DNA of 64,000 bases from Poecilobothrus nobilitatus (taxonomy: Eukaryota; Arthropoda; Insecta; Diptera; Dolichopodidae), in assembly GCA_947095535.1 (NCBI GenBank), contig OX352773.1:168652438-168716437 (forward strand). The letters are read 5' to 3'. The notes beneath the pieces were generated by a model. The model saw only the letters and a list, made by a program, of their open reading frames with translations, ran no database searches and was not told where the DNA came from. The position numbers were made by a program, and so were the translations under genes. Below are positions 1-12,244 of the stretch, piece by piece (position 1 is the stretch's first letter; each line of letters opens with the position of its first letter).

Positions 1-411
1 GCTACCCGAACCCGCTGCACCAGCACAACCAAATTTTACAGAAGTTGTTGCCATAAAACTTGATCATCATTTGCAAAATTTCAGAAACCTAGCTTGAATA
101 GATACTGAGTTATGTCTATATAAAGATAGAAGTTGTATGGCAGCTACTCGAACCCGCCGACCGAAAATGTTGGATTTAAATAGCAAAACTAACAATTTTG
201 CAAAAGTGACGTAAAAAAAATTTCAGCCCCCTAGCTCCTTTATTTTTTGAGTTATCGTGCGGACGGACGGACGTACATGGCTTAATCGACTCAGAATTCG
301 ATTCTGAGCCGATGCATACCTTTGACACTATATCTAGCTCGACTCCTTTAAGGTGTCACAAACGTAATGGCAAATTTATTATACCCTTGAACATAGTTCA
401 TATGGGTATAA
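1..411 (-). mobile_element. Family C element, cut by window start
   Basis: Read on the minus strand, it starts near 411 with a TATACCC-type end and runs off the window. It carries a short GGAC microsatellite (about 262-272) and the phrases 'ttgtatggcagctac' and 'gcacaaccaaattttacag' that recur at 16.2 and 35.2 kb. No coding capacity. The layout fits a non-autonomous DINE-1/Helentron-like repeat; the class is inferred from architecture. Confidence 0.7.
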
Positions 412-477
412 ACACCATAATGTAATACATTTTTTTTCGTAAGTAATGTCACTTCATATTTTTCTGAATTATCCTTT

Positions 478-790
478 TAAGCACATTTTGAAAAATTTGC
501 TATTAGGTTCGCTCTGTCAATCCGTTTGTTTACAAAACTTATAAACTGTTTAATAAAGAGGAATGAAATATTAACTGTGCATAGGTCTCTTAAAAGAGTA
601 ATGTTGTAGAACAACTTTTTTATGTAACCTCACCGTTGGAGATTCTACAGCACCGACAGCTCTTCAAATTTTGAAAAAGCTTCTTTTTAAATGCATACAT
701 TTCGGGTTCTCTTTAACATATTTTTAATATAAAAAGACAGGATTGTTTTTTACTTTTATAAATCAATCAGAATTTTTTTACGTTAACTTT
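478..790 (+). mobile_element. Family A fragment, diverged
   Basis: Begins with 'aagcacattttgaaaaattt' followed by 'ctctgtcaatccgtttgtttacaaaac', the decayed 5' end of family A, and keeps recognisable text to about 790. The microsatellite has shrunk to almost nothing, which suggests an old copy. Confidence 0.6.
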
Positions 791-1015
791 TTCTAATAAG
801 TAATCACGTTTTCAAACTGATATATGCAAAAATCATTTGTAAAACCTGTATATGGGTAAGAATGTAAGATTCCTGTTCTTTAAATATGTATGTACTCATT
901 TTTGATTAAACACTGTACTGAAATGTGAATATGTTTTCTAATTTAATTGATTATGTTTTTAGTATTTTTAAATATACGCACATTATACAAACTATAAACA
1001 CATACATCTTATGTA

Positions 1016-1780
1016 GCGCGACAACAAAGAAATTAAAAAACTGAGCTTAAACCCTGGTACCGAAACGGGTTAATGGATCGTAACCAAATCAACTCAGTGA
1101 GCTTCTGTGGTAAAGATCTACACTTTTGTCAACATTAAACCAAATTGGTCAAACCGTTTAAGCGGGACAACAAAGTAATAAAAAAAATTCATTGAGACCT
1201 GGTGCCGAAACGGGTTAATGGATCGTAACCAAATCAACTCAGTGAGCTTCTGTGGTAAAGAGTTACACTTCTGTAAATTTTCAACTCAATTGGTCAAACT
1301 GTTTAAGTGCGACAACAAAGAAATAAAAAAATTTCACTGAGCCCTGATGCCGAACTGGTTAATGGATCGTTACCAAATTAAGCTAATGAGCTTTTCTGCT
1401 AAAGAGTAACAGTTTTGCGAATTTTCAAGTCAATTGCTTAAACCGTTTAAGCAGGACAACAAAAAAAGTGAATGATTCGTTCAAAAATTGAATGATCGGC
1501 TCTCGTGCCGAACGGATTACCAAAACTTTATAAAAATTTGTCACAAGCTTTTTTTCAGACCAAAAACCACCATATAAAATTGGACATAAATCGGAAATTT
1601 TTTTTTCGAAGCTCGCTAGGCCGAATCCGGGTGATATATTGCAACCCTTCGGCACACCCCTAAAGCTAAGAAGAACATTTGTGCAAATTTTCAACTCAAT
1701 CGGTCAAACCGTTTAGGCAAAACAACGAAAAAACCAAAACGCTTTAAAACGCTCTCGGGCCGCATTGGGTTAATGAAACG
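1016..1780. repeat. 145-bp tandem array, then degenerate units
   Basis: The phrase 'gacaacaaag' recurs at about 1020, 1166, 1311 and 1455, and 'cgaaacgggttaatggatcg' at 1061 and 1206 with a diverged copy at 1351, giving a unit of 144-146 bp. Each unit carries 'tcaaaccgtttaagc'. A further diverged unit with 'ggtcaaaccgtttaggc' lies near 1700-1780 after a stretch that does not fit the period. No coding function seen. Confidence 0.8.
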
Positions 1781-1799
1781 TGATATTGTCTATAACTCC

Positions 1800-3822
1800 T
1801 TTCGGAGTTATATATTAGATTTATTGTTTAAATTTACATTAAGTTATTGTTTAGCAATATTTTCTATAGTGCTTAGATTATAAAAAGTTTTTGTTAATTG
1901 GTTTTGAACTATGTGTAAAGAAAAAAAATGGCAAGAAACTTTACACTTAATTTGTAAATTTTCCAAATTTTTGTTTTAAGAGTTTTTTTTTAATTTTTTT
2001 TTTAATGCTTATAACTACAACTTAATTAATAAAATATAAAAACATGTTGTACTAAATTACGAATGAGATAATTATATATGAGTATAATCATTTAATGTAC
2101 ATTGTACCCTCATACCATATTAAAATGGCCACTCATATTTAATTGAACACTCATCATGTTGGACGTATGTGATATGTATCACCAAAATAATAGTTTTAGC
2201 TTTAATTTGATAAAAAATTTTGATAATAAGTAACGCAAGTCTAATAATATATTCCTTTAAACCTAATGGTATTAAATGGTATGAAGCGATATTTGATCAC
2301 TAGAAAGCTGACGTTCAGACTTTTGTATAACTCTATTGTAGAAAAGTAAAAAGGTAAGTTGTTTAATAATTTTAAAGTTTGATTTTGTTTTTTATTTAAA
2401 ACTTACAAAATACTATATGCATAGAATCCTATCCTCTTTTTCTAGCAGATAATTAGAAATTTGGAATTAGAATAAAATTGCACAATAATGAAGAGGATAA
2501 ATAATAATAAAGTAAATGTACTATAGGTATGCATTATTATTATTTCAGAATAGGTTAAATTATTTTAAAAAAATGAGTAATTTCACCGAGCTTGAAATTT
2601 TTAGATATCTTGTTATTATTAATTTTTATAGAGGGTTGATCTTTTTTTATAGTGATGGGACTTAAATTAATATAAAACAATACAATTAATACAATTTTAA
2701 GCATGAATCCAAATTTTCTATTTTGTTCAAAGGATTATTTAATGGCATTTATTATTTTTCAACAGCTTCAATAAATGACATTTGATTAGTTTAAATTTGG
2801 ATCACTATTCAAGTAAATGATGTCTTATTTTCGAAATATTACAAGTCATGTTAATTTTCAAAGATTTAATTGTCGCTGTTTCTGAGGATAAACAAGTGAC
2901 TTAACATATCTATACATATCTATCCAAGCTTCCAATCTAATCTTTTAAATCAATAGGACAAATGATTCCTTCAGCATGTAAATGTCACTAAAAAGTACAT
3001 TTTTAAGGTTTATTAAAAATCTGGTGAACTTTCCTTTATCTCTTTACATTCAGGAATTTTGTTTTTTTCATATTCATTTAACCAGAAATGCAACTTTAAT
3101 CACTGAACAATTTTTGGAAACAATAATAATGGATCACTAATTTTAAAAATAAACTTTCACAATTTACAAACGTTGTTGGCGTATAAATTCTTCTATTTTA
3201 TTTTGTCAAAAATGTTAAAACTGATGACATTCAGCATTTTGTTATAAGCAGATATCTTTCTATCAAAAATTCGATCGCTATTATATGTTATAATATAATT
3301 TTATTGTATTAAATACAATATTTCCATACTATGAATTTATTTTTAAAATCTTAAAATAAATTTATTATTTTTTTTATAATCCTAATAAGAATATAAATAT
3401 TTTGCAACTAAATTGTATATAATTTATGGTAAATAGAAAATTTTAAAATACATTTAAATATTTTCTATGAATGTTTTTTTTTGCTGTGTTCTAAATATGG
3501 AAATGAAATCGTACATAAGTGATATTCTTAAAATAGAAGATTATTTTTTATTAATATTACCATTATTTTTCTTATTTGATTGTGTTAAATTTGTATAAGT
3601 TACTAAGCTACAGAGACTGACACGTGTTGTAATTAAAAATTGTTATATATAAATCCAATATCCTTAAAAATATTCATAAATAAAAACTCATTTAGTTAAA
3701 TAAAAAAAAAATTATTTTAATACAATAAAAATATAAGTCTCTCCTATGAGCATGATGTAACTTTACAGTATTGATTTTAGAAACTCTAATAAAAATACAT
3801 ATTAGTTTAAAAATAAAAAATA
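1800..3822. other. AT-rich sequence without recognised features
   Basis: Only homopolymer runs and short stop-riddled frames. I see no exon, repeat or RNA gene here. Confidence 0.5.
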
Positions 3823-5203
3823 AAACAAGGAAGAGTGTAGAGTTGACTGAGTCAATTCTAAGATACATTTGCAAACATAAGTTGTATCCTGTTAATATAT
3901 GAAATGTAATCGTCTTTTTTAAAATTTCTTATATCTGTTTTAATTAAGTACCAGGATACATTTTTGTATTTGAAGTTGTATGACAGCTAGTCCTGTCTGC
4001 TGCTCCAGATTAATTAAATTTTACAGGAATCGTCGGCATTAGACTTAAATATTATTATCACAAAATTTTAGAAATTTTCAGAAGCTTCCATGTACATTGA
4101 GTTATTTTCATATAAGAAAAGAGAAATTGTATGGAAGCTAATAACGAATCTCCCCCTCTACATTAACAACATTTTTCGGAAATATAAAGCCCGTGACCGA
4201 CATATAGTATTGATACTATAGTATTGCAAATACTACATTTAAACTATATATGTGTCAGGTTTATAGTATCAATACTGTATTATTAACTTAGTATAAATAT
4301 GGTATGTATACTAAACTTATGTTTGCAGTATTAATGTAGTATTCGACACCAGAGCAATCTATTGGGAGCTAAAAATACTTTTTTTTTTTTAAATTCACAT
4401 GTAAACGTTGTCTTTTACGTCAAAAATATGGAAGAATTTCAAATTTGTTTATGTTTCAAAATTTAAATTTAGTGTTTTGAAAGATTACTTTCAATTTAAA
4501 TTCACATTTAATCAAAAAATTTAAAATGACCTCTGACCAAACAGTCCTTAATTGTTTTGAGTTCAATATTCTATATAAATTGGTTTTTTTTTTGTAGAGA
4601 ATCAATTTTCTTCTAGAATTTATTAATTGAATGAGGAGTTTTTGGTTCGCATAATTAAAATTCTTTAAGTAATTCTTGATTATTTCTTAAATTTAATATT
4701 AATGGAATTTTACGGTTTGTTTTAATATTTTATTTGTTTTATTTTAAATAAAAATAAAAATTATTTACTAAAAACTAAAAGTCAAATACTATTTTGATGT
4801 GTGTCAGTGGGGATTAAATACTATGGTATTAGCAATACTAAAGTATTAATACTATAATATCAATAATACATGTCTGTCAAGGGTCTAAGTTGACTTCTTC
4901 TCTGGCACATAACTTCAGATATCTAGCTTTTTAGATAGGTACTGAATTATTTATATATAAAGATTGCGCCAATTGAACTTGCTCAGTTTAAGTAGTAAAA
5001 TTAACAATTTTCAAAAATTTAGAATCCCAGCTCGGGTGGACGGACTGGCGTATCTGGCTTAAAGCGCTCTGAATTTGATCCTGAGAAAGGATATAATATT
5101 ATATACTTTTCTTTATCAATTTCGTTTCCTTTAAGATGTCACAAATGTAATGGCAATTATCTATAACTTAAGTATTGAGAATATATTCGTACAGGTATAA
5201 ACA
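3823..5203 (-). mobile_element. Family C element with nested inverted-repeat insert
   Basis: The plus strand opens with 'aaacaaggaagag' and the near-palindrome 'gttgactgagtcaattc', which is the 3' hairpin and CTTGTTT-type end of the element. It closes with 'cgtacaggtataaac', the 5' end. Internal text matches the copies at 1-411 and 35011-35986. A separate inverted-repeat element occupies 4190-4883. No coding capacity. Confidence 0.7.
4190..4883. mobile_element. MITE-like element nested in family C
   Basis: Left end 'cccgtgaccgacatatagta' and right end 'acatgtctgtcaaggg' are imperfect inverted repeats of roughly 40 bp. The inner parts are rich in 'atagtat/atactat' and add further inverted symmetry. 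No transposase. No convincing target duplication, so the superfamily is open. The flanking sequence on both sides reads as family C, which supports insertion. Confidence 0.6.
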
Positions 5204-8200
5204 TAAGCAATAAGATTAAAATGAAAAAAAAAATTTTCTTTCTCACGTGCAAAGCATAACAATGTTCTCCTTAAGTATTATTAGAAACTTTTTATTTTGC
5301 CTTGAAGTATAACAAAATGTAAAAAAAAACTAAAGTTATTTTTTAGTTTTTCATAGTTATTAAAAGTTTACATATCCTTCAGCTCAGCTTCACTTAAAGA
5401 CTTAAAATTTTTTTAACTTAAAATAAAACTTTTGTAATATTTTAATTGTTACCATTAATGAGCCTAGAAATAAACTGTTATAATTTTATTTTCAACTTAT
5501 TAACTATATAAGTCCTTAAAACATCCTTAAAAATATATACCTATTTTCATAAATCTTGAGATAATAATATTTAGGTTTTGATATTATAGAACTTTATTAT
5601 AATATAAAACAATGGTAGGAACACTGCATTTATCCATTAGTACCATTACAAAATGTTCATTTTTTTTATTATAGAGAAAAAAAAGGAAACAATGAATGTA
5701 CCATATTATTTCAAGGACGAAATAAATTTTTTTTTGTTGTTTTATGTATTATACGAAACTTTCCAGAAAAAGTTCACAAGTATTTTAGGAGATTAAATGC
5801 GAAATCAAATTACAAAATTAGATATTAAGAGATCAGAATTAAAAAAAAAAAAAAAACACTAAATCGTTTTTTATAGTTTTATGTTTGCAGATAGTAGAAT
5901 GACAAAAAGACTAAAGAAAAACTTTTGATAATCTAGTATAGGAGTTGCATAAATATTATTCTATTACTTTTATGGAATAAATTTCGATTTTCAAAGCGGG
6001 AATTAATATTTTCCAAATAATATAAGTATTTTGATTCCTAAAGAAATTTGCAGCTTATTTTAGTATTCTGGCAGTTAATTTAATAAAATTTTTATTCAAT
6101 TATAACTTGATTGCGATAACACTGCTCATACGAAATATAAAATAAACTAAAAATATCTAATTTAAAAGCCAAAATCAAAATTACGAACCTAACCGCTCTT
6201 AAGTTATTGTTATTGTTGGTGTTAGTACGGATAATTATCTTATCGGGTGGTAATTTATAAGATTAGGAATGTTGATTTTTTCAAAACCATTAATACTATA
6301 GAGAGCATGGAGGACTTTCTTTGCACCTTTCCCAGTTTGTCAACAAAAAGGCGAAAATATTTCGTAAGATTCATTTTCAAGATTTAGGTGAACACCTTAA
6401 AAGAATTTGATGATCTTTCAAAACAAAACTTATCCTTAAGATTAGTACCATCGTGCCATAAATCTAGCGAAATTTAATACAAATTCTTATTCAATAGGTT
6501 TTCCTATGTATTGAAGACGCATTATTTACCTAAAGTTCAGTGATTATTATATGGCGTTAGCTCTATCTTCAATCTGCCTTCATAATCAATAAAAAAAAAA
6601 AAACCATTAAAAAAATTTAAATATTTCAACTAATTTAAGAATTCAATTAGTCAAAAATTAAATTTGTGAAAAATAATTTTTGTTTTTCTCTTTAATGATA
6701 TGATTGTTAAATCGCAATAATATCCCAAAAAAATATCCTTTATAAAACTATAAAAAAAAATTTAATATTTTCATTACAAAACATAAGATTTATCTTGTAA
6801 TAAAATGTCAGATTCCAGATAACTTTGTTAAAATTTTATTACTATCACATTGGCATACAAATCTTATATTACAATGAAACTATATAACATTCAATTTATT
6901 AATTAAAATCATTAACCATCACTGAATAAAAATTAAAACGAATTTGTTAACAAGAAAAATTAAATTGTATTTCTAAATAAATGACTGTAGTTAACGTTGT
7001 ACTTGTTACATACAACCATTAAATTGTTTAGAAAAAGCATTAAATCGTAATGTAATATGTGTTGTCCTGGTTTCCTATACCATATTATATTTCAAATCCT
7101 TATCGTATGCTTCTAACATAACACAATTTAAACAGAATATTCAATGAAATTTATATAACATATAAATAGATACATTTATACATAGATATATTTAAATTAT
7201 ATCCTTATACATTTAGGATCTTATATAAAAAAATATAGGTTATTGTAAAGAAAAATAAATCAACGCACTGCAACATCATCGTCACATCAAATGACGTTCA
7301 ATTTAAATAATAACAAAAATTGTACTTATTTCTATGTAGATATGGATATAATTTTGATTTATACATAAATATACATATAAATTAGAATTATTCGGTATTA
7401 CCAAAGGTAAATTTTATGATTGATATCAACGTTAATTATTATAGTTTCTATCCTTCCTTTACTATAAATTCGCATTATTTCTTTTTATATATTAAATCAC
7501 TAGCTTTGAAGAGGATTTAACAAAGAAAAAAAGTGATTTTGTGATATACAAATATACTGGATAAACAGTGTGTCCAGAGGTATAATGAAAGATGATAGTG
7601 TCCAATTATACAGAGGTATAGTGAAAGATGATAGTAGAAGAGAAATAAAACAAAGCATATATAGATATACTGGATATATGGAATTAAAGGTGATGCCTCG
7701 AAACATAATATTAACTTAAAATATTGTTTTTTAATTAAACGTCTAATTTTTTATCTTATAACTTCATCCTTTTTCTAATCTCTCCCTCCCTTATTTTTTC
7801 ACTTATGACTTATGGCATTTCACTTCAACTAAGACAGAATACCCTGTCAGTTTTACATAATAGTTTTCTTTTTTGGACCAAATAGAAAATATTTCTTTTA
7901 ATTTTTCATTTATGTAAAAGAAAATGTTGTGGTGAATGGTAAGTTTCATGTGGCGAATATTGTGGATTAGTGTAGAATTTAGGAAAACTTCTTCTAACTA
8001 TGTGCACAACAATAATATTGACGGCGCCATTATCAACTAAATGTTATCATTACAGAATGGAATAAAATTGTTTTTTTTTTTTTTTAAATTTGTATAAGAA
8101 ACGCAATTTCTAAATTAAATGGTATGTTTTTACTTTCTCAGCAGATTTAAGTACTTTTTATTAAGTTATTGTTTTTAGAAAATGCTTATTTTCTTAGAAT

Positions 8201-8409
8201 ACAGTCTTTTTGATTAACTTAGGATTCATTCTCTTCAGAAATAAATTTAAATTAAACTATTTTTGAAATTCCCTCGATCATATTATTACATTAATTTATG
8301 TTTGTTTAATTTTATTCGACGCTGTATGTTTTTTTTTATGAATTTTGTCAACAATATGTTGTTTAATTGTCTTTGTAGTTAAAAATCAAAGAAGCAAAAG
8401 AATAATATA
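5204..8409. other. AT-rich sequence; one short tandem duplication
   Basis: No gene or mobile element recognised. At 7576-7635 a 36-bp unit beginning 'agaggtataatgaaagatga' is repeated about 1.7 times. The rest is low-complexity A/T sequence. Confidence 0.5.
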
Positions 8410-9490
8410 AACAAGGTAGAATGTAAACCAACGGTTTTTAAAAGCGCACATTTCCAAAACACAATACAAACTGTTTAGAATTGTGACTTGCACAAAAATT
8501 TGAAAATTTAAAAAATAAAATTTAAGAAATTTTTTGTAATAAGAAAAAATGAAAAATATGACTTTTCTGGTATTTTAAGTCCGGAAAATTTCAGATTCCA
8601 AATTTCAGTTGTCTCAAAATTTCAAATTCCTATCTAAAGGCATGCCGGAGTTATGAAAAAAGAAATTTCATGGAAAATGTGGTTTTCACATAACGGTAAA
8701 TTTGAATAATAAACTACAAAATATTGCATAATTTTAATATTGCTTCATGTAGATAATAAAATTTCTTCTGGCGGTAAAACTATTATGCGGAGCCTGAGAT
8801 ATATACATCTTAAAATGGGGCTTTTTCGCAATTTTGAAGAGCTGTAACTCTGAAACTCTATATAACTAAAATAAACCTTTAACACACGTTAAAATATATT
8901 ACTGTAGCTTTAATTTTTATATCTTTCCGAAGTAAAATGTGTACAGGTTCGTAAGTTACAGGTATTTAAAAATAGCGAATTTTCAATTTTTGAGCCCTAA
9001 TAGCTCATAAACAGGGGGTGGCCCAAAAGTGTTTTCTGAGCAAACTTATACCCCAAATATAATTCCAAAAGTTCTTTCTTGCCTCAAAATTTCAAGTCTC
9101 TAAATAAAATCGTGCCGGAGTTATGAAGGTAGAAAAATCATGCAAAATTTGGTTTTCACATAACGGTAAATTTAAATACTAAATTGAAAAAAAATGTATA
9201 ATTTTGATACTGATTAGAGTTAAAAAATCTTAAGCAGAACATAAGATATATGCATTTAAAAATAGGGCTTTTTAAAAGTTTGGGGGACTGCAGCTCCGTA
9301 ATTGAGGGGGCTTCATGAAAAAGTTGTTCCACAAAATTATTTTTTTTATGAGACCTACCCATGGTTAAAATTTTTTTTCTCTATCTTTAACTGTGTAGAA
9401 GTTTTGTAAACAGACGGACGGAGGGACGGACGGACAGAGTGAAACTAATAAGCACATTTTTTCAAATTTTTTTTGGAAATGTGCTAAAAA
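8410..9490 (-). mobile_element. Family A element, full-length type
   Basis: On the plus strand it runs from 'aacaaggtagaatgtaaacc' (the 3' end) to 'ggaaatgtgctaaaaa' (the 5' end). The GGAC microsatellite is at 9412-9437. Near the 3' end 'gcgcacatttccaaaa' pairs with the 5' terminal 'ttttggaaatgtgc', a subterminal inverted repeat. The middle consists of diverged 470-480-bp modules with the phrases 'cataacggtaaatttaaa' and 'gccggagttatga'. No coding capacity. Confidence 0.8.
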
Positions 9491-9864
9491 CGAAGGGTAG
9501 TTAGTTTCATTAAGTTTAGGAAAGTAATTTAGTAAAAAATTATTAGGTAATTAATTTTAAATTTTAAATAAAAATAAATTTTACTTTTAATTGTCGAACC
9601 ATTAAATTGTTTTTTATTCCTATTTCCTACATTTAAAATTCAAAAGTATAAAAATATCTTTAGATTTATTTATTTATAATATTTTCAGGATCTGATTTTA
9701 ATCTTATCTTTTATTAATTGATTTAACCACAAAGAATTCTAGGAAAACAATTAAATATAAATAAATAGATTTAGAATAAGATAAAATAACGACAAAACTA
9801 AAAGTATTCAATTTTAAAATAGAAAGAAGAATTTAATTTTTGATAAATAATTTTTTCTTGGTTT
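9491..9864. other. AT-rich spacer
   Basis: No feature seen between two family A copies. Confidence 0.5.
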
Positions 9865-10345
9865 TTAGCATTTTTTTCAAAAATTTTTAAAAAATTTGCT
9901 TATTATTTTTACTGTGCTCTCCCATTCTGACTGTTACAAAACTTTAACATCGTTAAAATAGGAGAATGAAATTTTGACCATGGATAGATAGGTCTTTTAC
10001 CTTCTTTATGTATATTATCTTTTTTATGTATTACCCCCATTACATATTACAGCCTCTCATAATTTGAAAAAGTGTAATTTTAAAATGTGAATATCTCAAG
10101 TTCTACTTAATATTTTGTCAATCTAAAAATGCCAATCGTCTGAACATTTTTTTACGTTCATAAATGAATATAAAAATTATATAAGGTTATACAAGTTATT
10201 ATTTAAATTTACAGCTATGTGACAATAAAATTTTGCAAGATTTTGCTTCTTCCCTTGCTTATTTCGGGACGGTTTTAGGTAAAACTTTGAAATTTTGAAA
10301 CAAAAAAGATCTTTATTAAATTAAAGCTTCAACATCGTAGTTTTT
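9865..10345 (+). mobile_element. Family A fragment, diverged
   Basis: Starts 'ttagcatttttttcaaaaat' and retains 'tgttacaaaactttaacatcg', 'gaccatggatagataggtc' and 'tttgaaattttgaaacaaaa' in the family order. The microsatellite is gone. Old copy. Confidence 0.55.
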
Positions 10346-10767
10346 TTCTACAAGTTCTAAGAAAATTAAAAGTTTTGGTGCTAGTCACAATTTTAAACTG
10401 TTTTTATTGTATTACACCTATAAAAACATGATGCTTTATTATTTACATGGTTTTACATGATGCTTTATTATGTTTAGATTAAATTATTGTTTATTTTTTA
10501 AAAGAATTTTAAAAATAAGTTAAATAATGTTAAATAAGTTTAACGTTTATTATGTTAATACAAAAATTACTTTATTTTTTTCTTTTTATATTCAAATTCA
10601 AGGGAAGATAAATAAAAACATTTATATTATTGCACACAAAAATGCCGTAAATTATGTGGTCATATCAGATATTCATATAATATTTCGTTTCCTGTTGTCT
10701 TATCGTTTTCAATCATGAGTTTTGAGGATTCACTGTTAGTCGCCTTTCTTTTCTTTTCCTATTAGTG

Positions 10768-11585
10768 CCCCGAAATAATGCCACAGGAAATAAAACCGAA
10801 AACACAAATTTTAAAAATTCGGCTTTATTACCGCTTTAAAAAAGGAATAAAGTCGAATAGGTCTAATTTCCGTTTCGCAAATATTTGGTTTTTTTTTTTT
10901 TTGTAATATTGACATCAATGTCATATGTAGGATTTCAATGTCATATGTAGGTTGAAGTATGTATGAATATGTAAAAATTAATTAGCAGAGATTTTAGAGT
11001 TGGATACAAAATTAGAGTTCCTTTTCCCACAATAAATAAATAAATACTCAGTAAAAGGGGAACCCTGATTTTGCACCCAACTCTAAAATCTCTTCTAGTA
11101 TCAGAATTTTGTTTTTTCAGCGATATTCAAAATGTTTTCTTTAATTTTTTTTTATTTATTATTTTGTTAACGTATTTCTTAATGTAAATTCTTTAGATCA
11201 TAAGTATTTTTTTAATAGTAATTGAATAAGGAGAAATTTTATAGTTGGTTACAAAATCTGATTTCAATAATTTATTTTGCGATTAGATAAGGATTTGAAA
11301 CCGGGATATCGTAAAAGTGGGGTTAAAATTATTAGCCTTTCGTAGCAAACCTATTATTTTACTTATATATATTTTGATTTTATCATACTTAAATTAAAAT
11401 TTTTATTATAAAAATAAAATTATAAAAATTCGATTCAAATTATTACCTTATCAATTTCGGGTTTTGTTTTCTCATCAAAACGGTAATAAAGCCCAATTTG
11501 AAAAATTCGCGATTTCAGCTTTATTTCCACATTGTAAAAAAAATAAGGTCAATTCGGTTTTATTACTTGGGATATTATTTCCAAT
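10768..11585. mobile_element. Inverted-repeat (MITE-like) element of about 0.8 kb
   Basis: The left arm holds 'ggaaataaaaccgaa' and, further in, 'ggctttattaccg'. The right arm holds 'cggtaataaagcc' and then 'ttcggttttatta'. They are inverted relative to each other in the right order. Inside lies a second inverted pair, 10985-11028 and 11055-11096, both reading 'gagattttagagttgg' from the outside. No transposase and no clear target duplication. Confidence 0.5.
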
Positions 11586-12244
11586 CATCTAAATTATTGG
11601 TACATTTATTGCCCATATTGTATTAACTTTTAAGCGTTCAGAATTGGTTGTGAAAAATTCTGAAAGAGTTTAACCAGTTTCCATTGTGTGGATGAAGTAT
11701 GTTGTATTATAAAAAATGAAGCTGAGCATCAAAATCATAATCCATTGATTTTTATTAAATTAAAATTTATGAAATAAATATTACAAAATTTATGCCGCAT
11801 CATATAGTTTTTTTTTAAATTATTTATGTACTTAATAGAACCATCTTGTTTAAAATGAAGGCTTTTTTTTGTATATTAAGATTATAATTTTACCTACCAT
11901 TGGCACATTGACACATGATATATACTATAATTATATCACTTGTTAACTTAACCATTAATAGTATCTTATAAATTCTACGAATAAAGTCTGAGTAATGGGC
12001 TTGGTCAAAAAGATACCTGATGTTTTTTAACTGAAGTAAAGTTTTATTGTCTAAAAAAATAATATATTTTCCGAAAAGAATGATTTTAACAACCACCGCT
12101 TGCCAGAATGGTACATATATCAAAACCATTATCATATTATCATTTACGGATTAAAAAACATAATACTGTTATATATATAAAAATATGGTTACATTCGGGG
12201 TGATTCAAGAAGGATCTCTCTGCACCAAACCAACAATTAGTTAA
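11586..12244. other. AT-rich spacer
   Basis: An 81-codon frame on the minus strand (11890-12135) has no protein character; nothing else seen. Confidence 0.45.

Noticed and set aside
1196..1220. 'tggtgccgaaacggg' as a retroviral-type primer binding site
   Set aside because: Occurs in each unit of a tandem array with no LTR or gag/pol nearby.
1425..1694. 89-codon minus-strand frame
   Set aside because: Lies across the end of the 145-bp array and its degenerate unit; no protein motif and not preserved between units.
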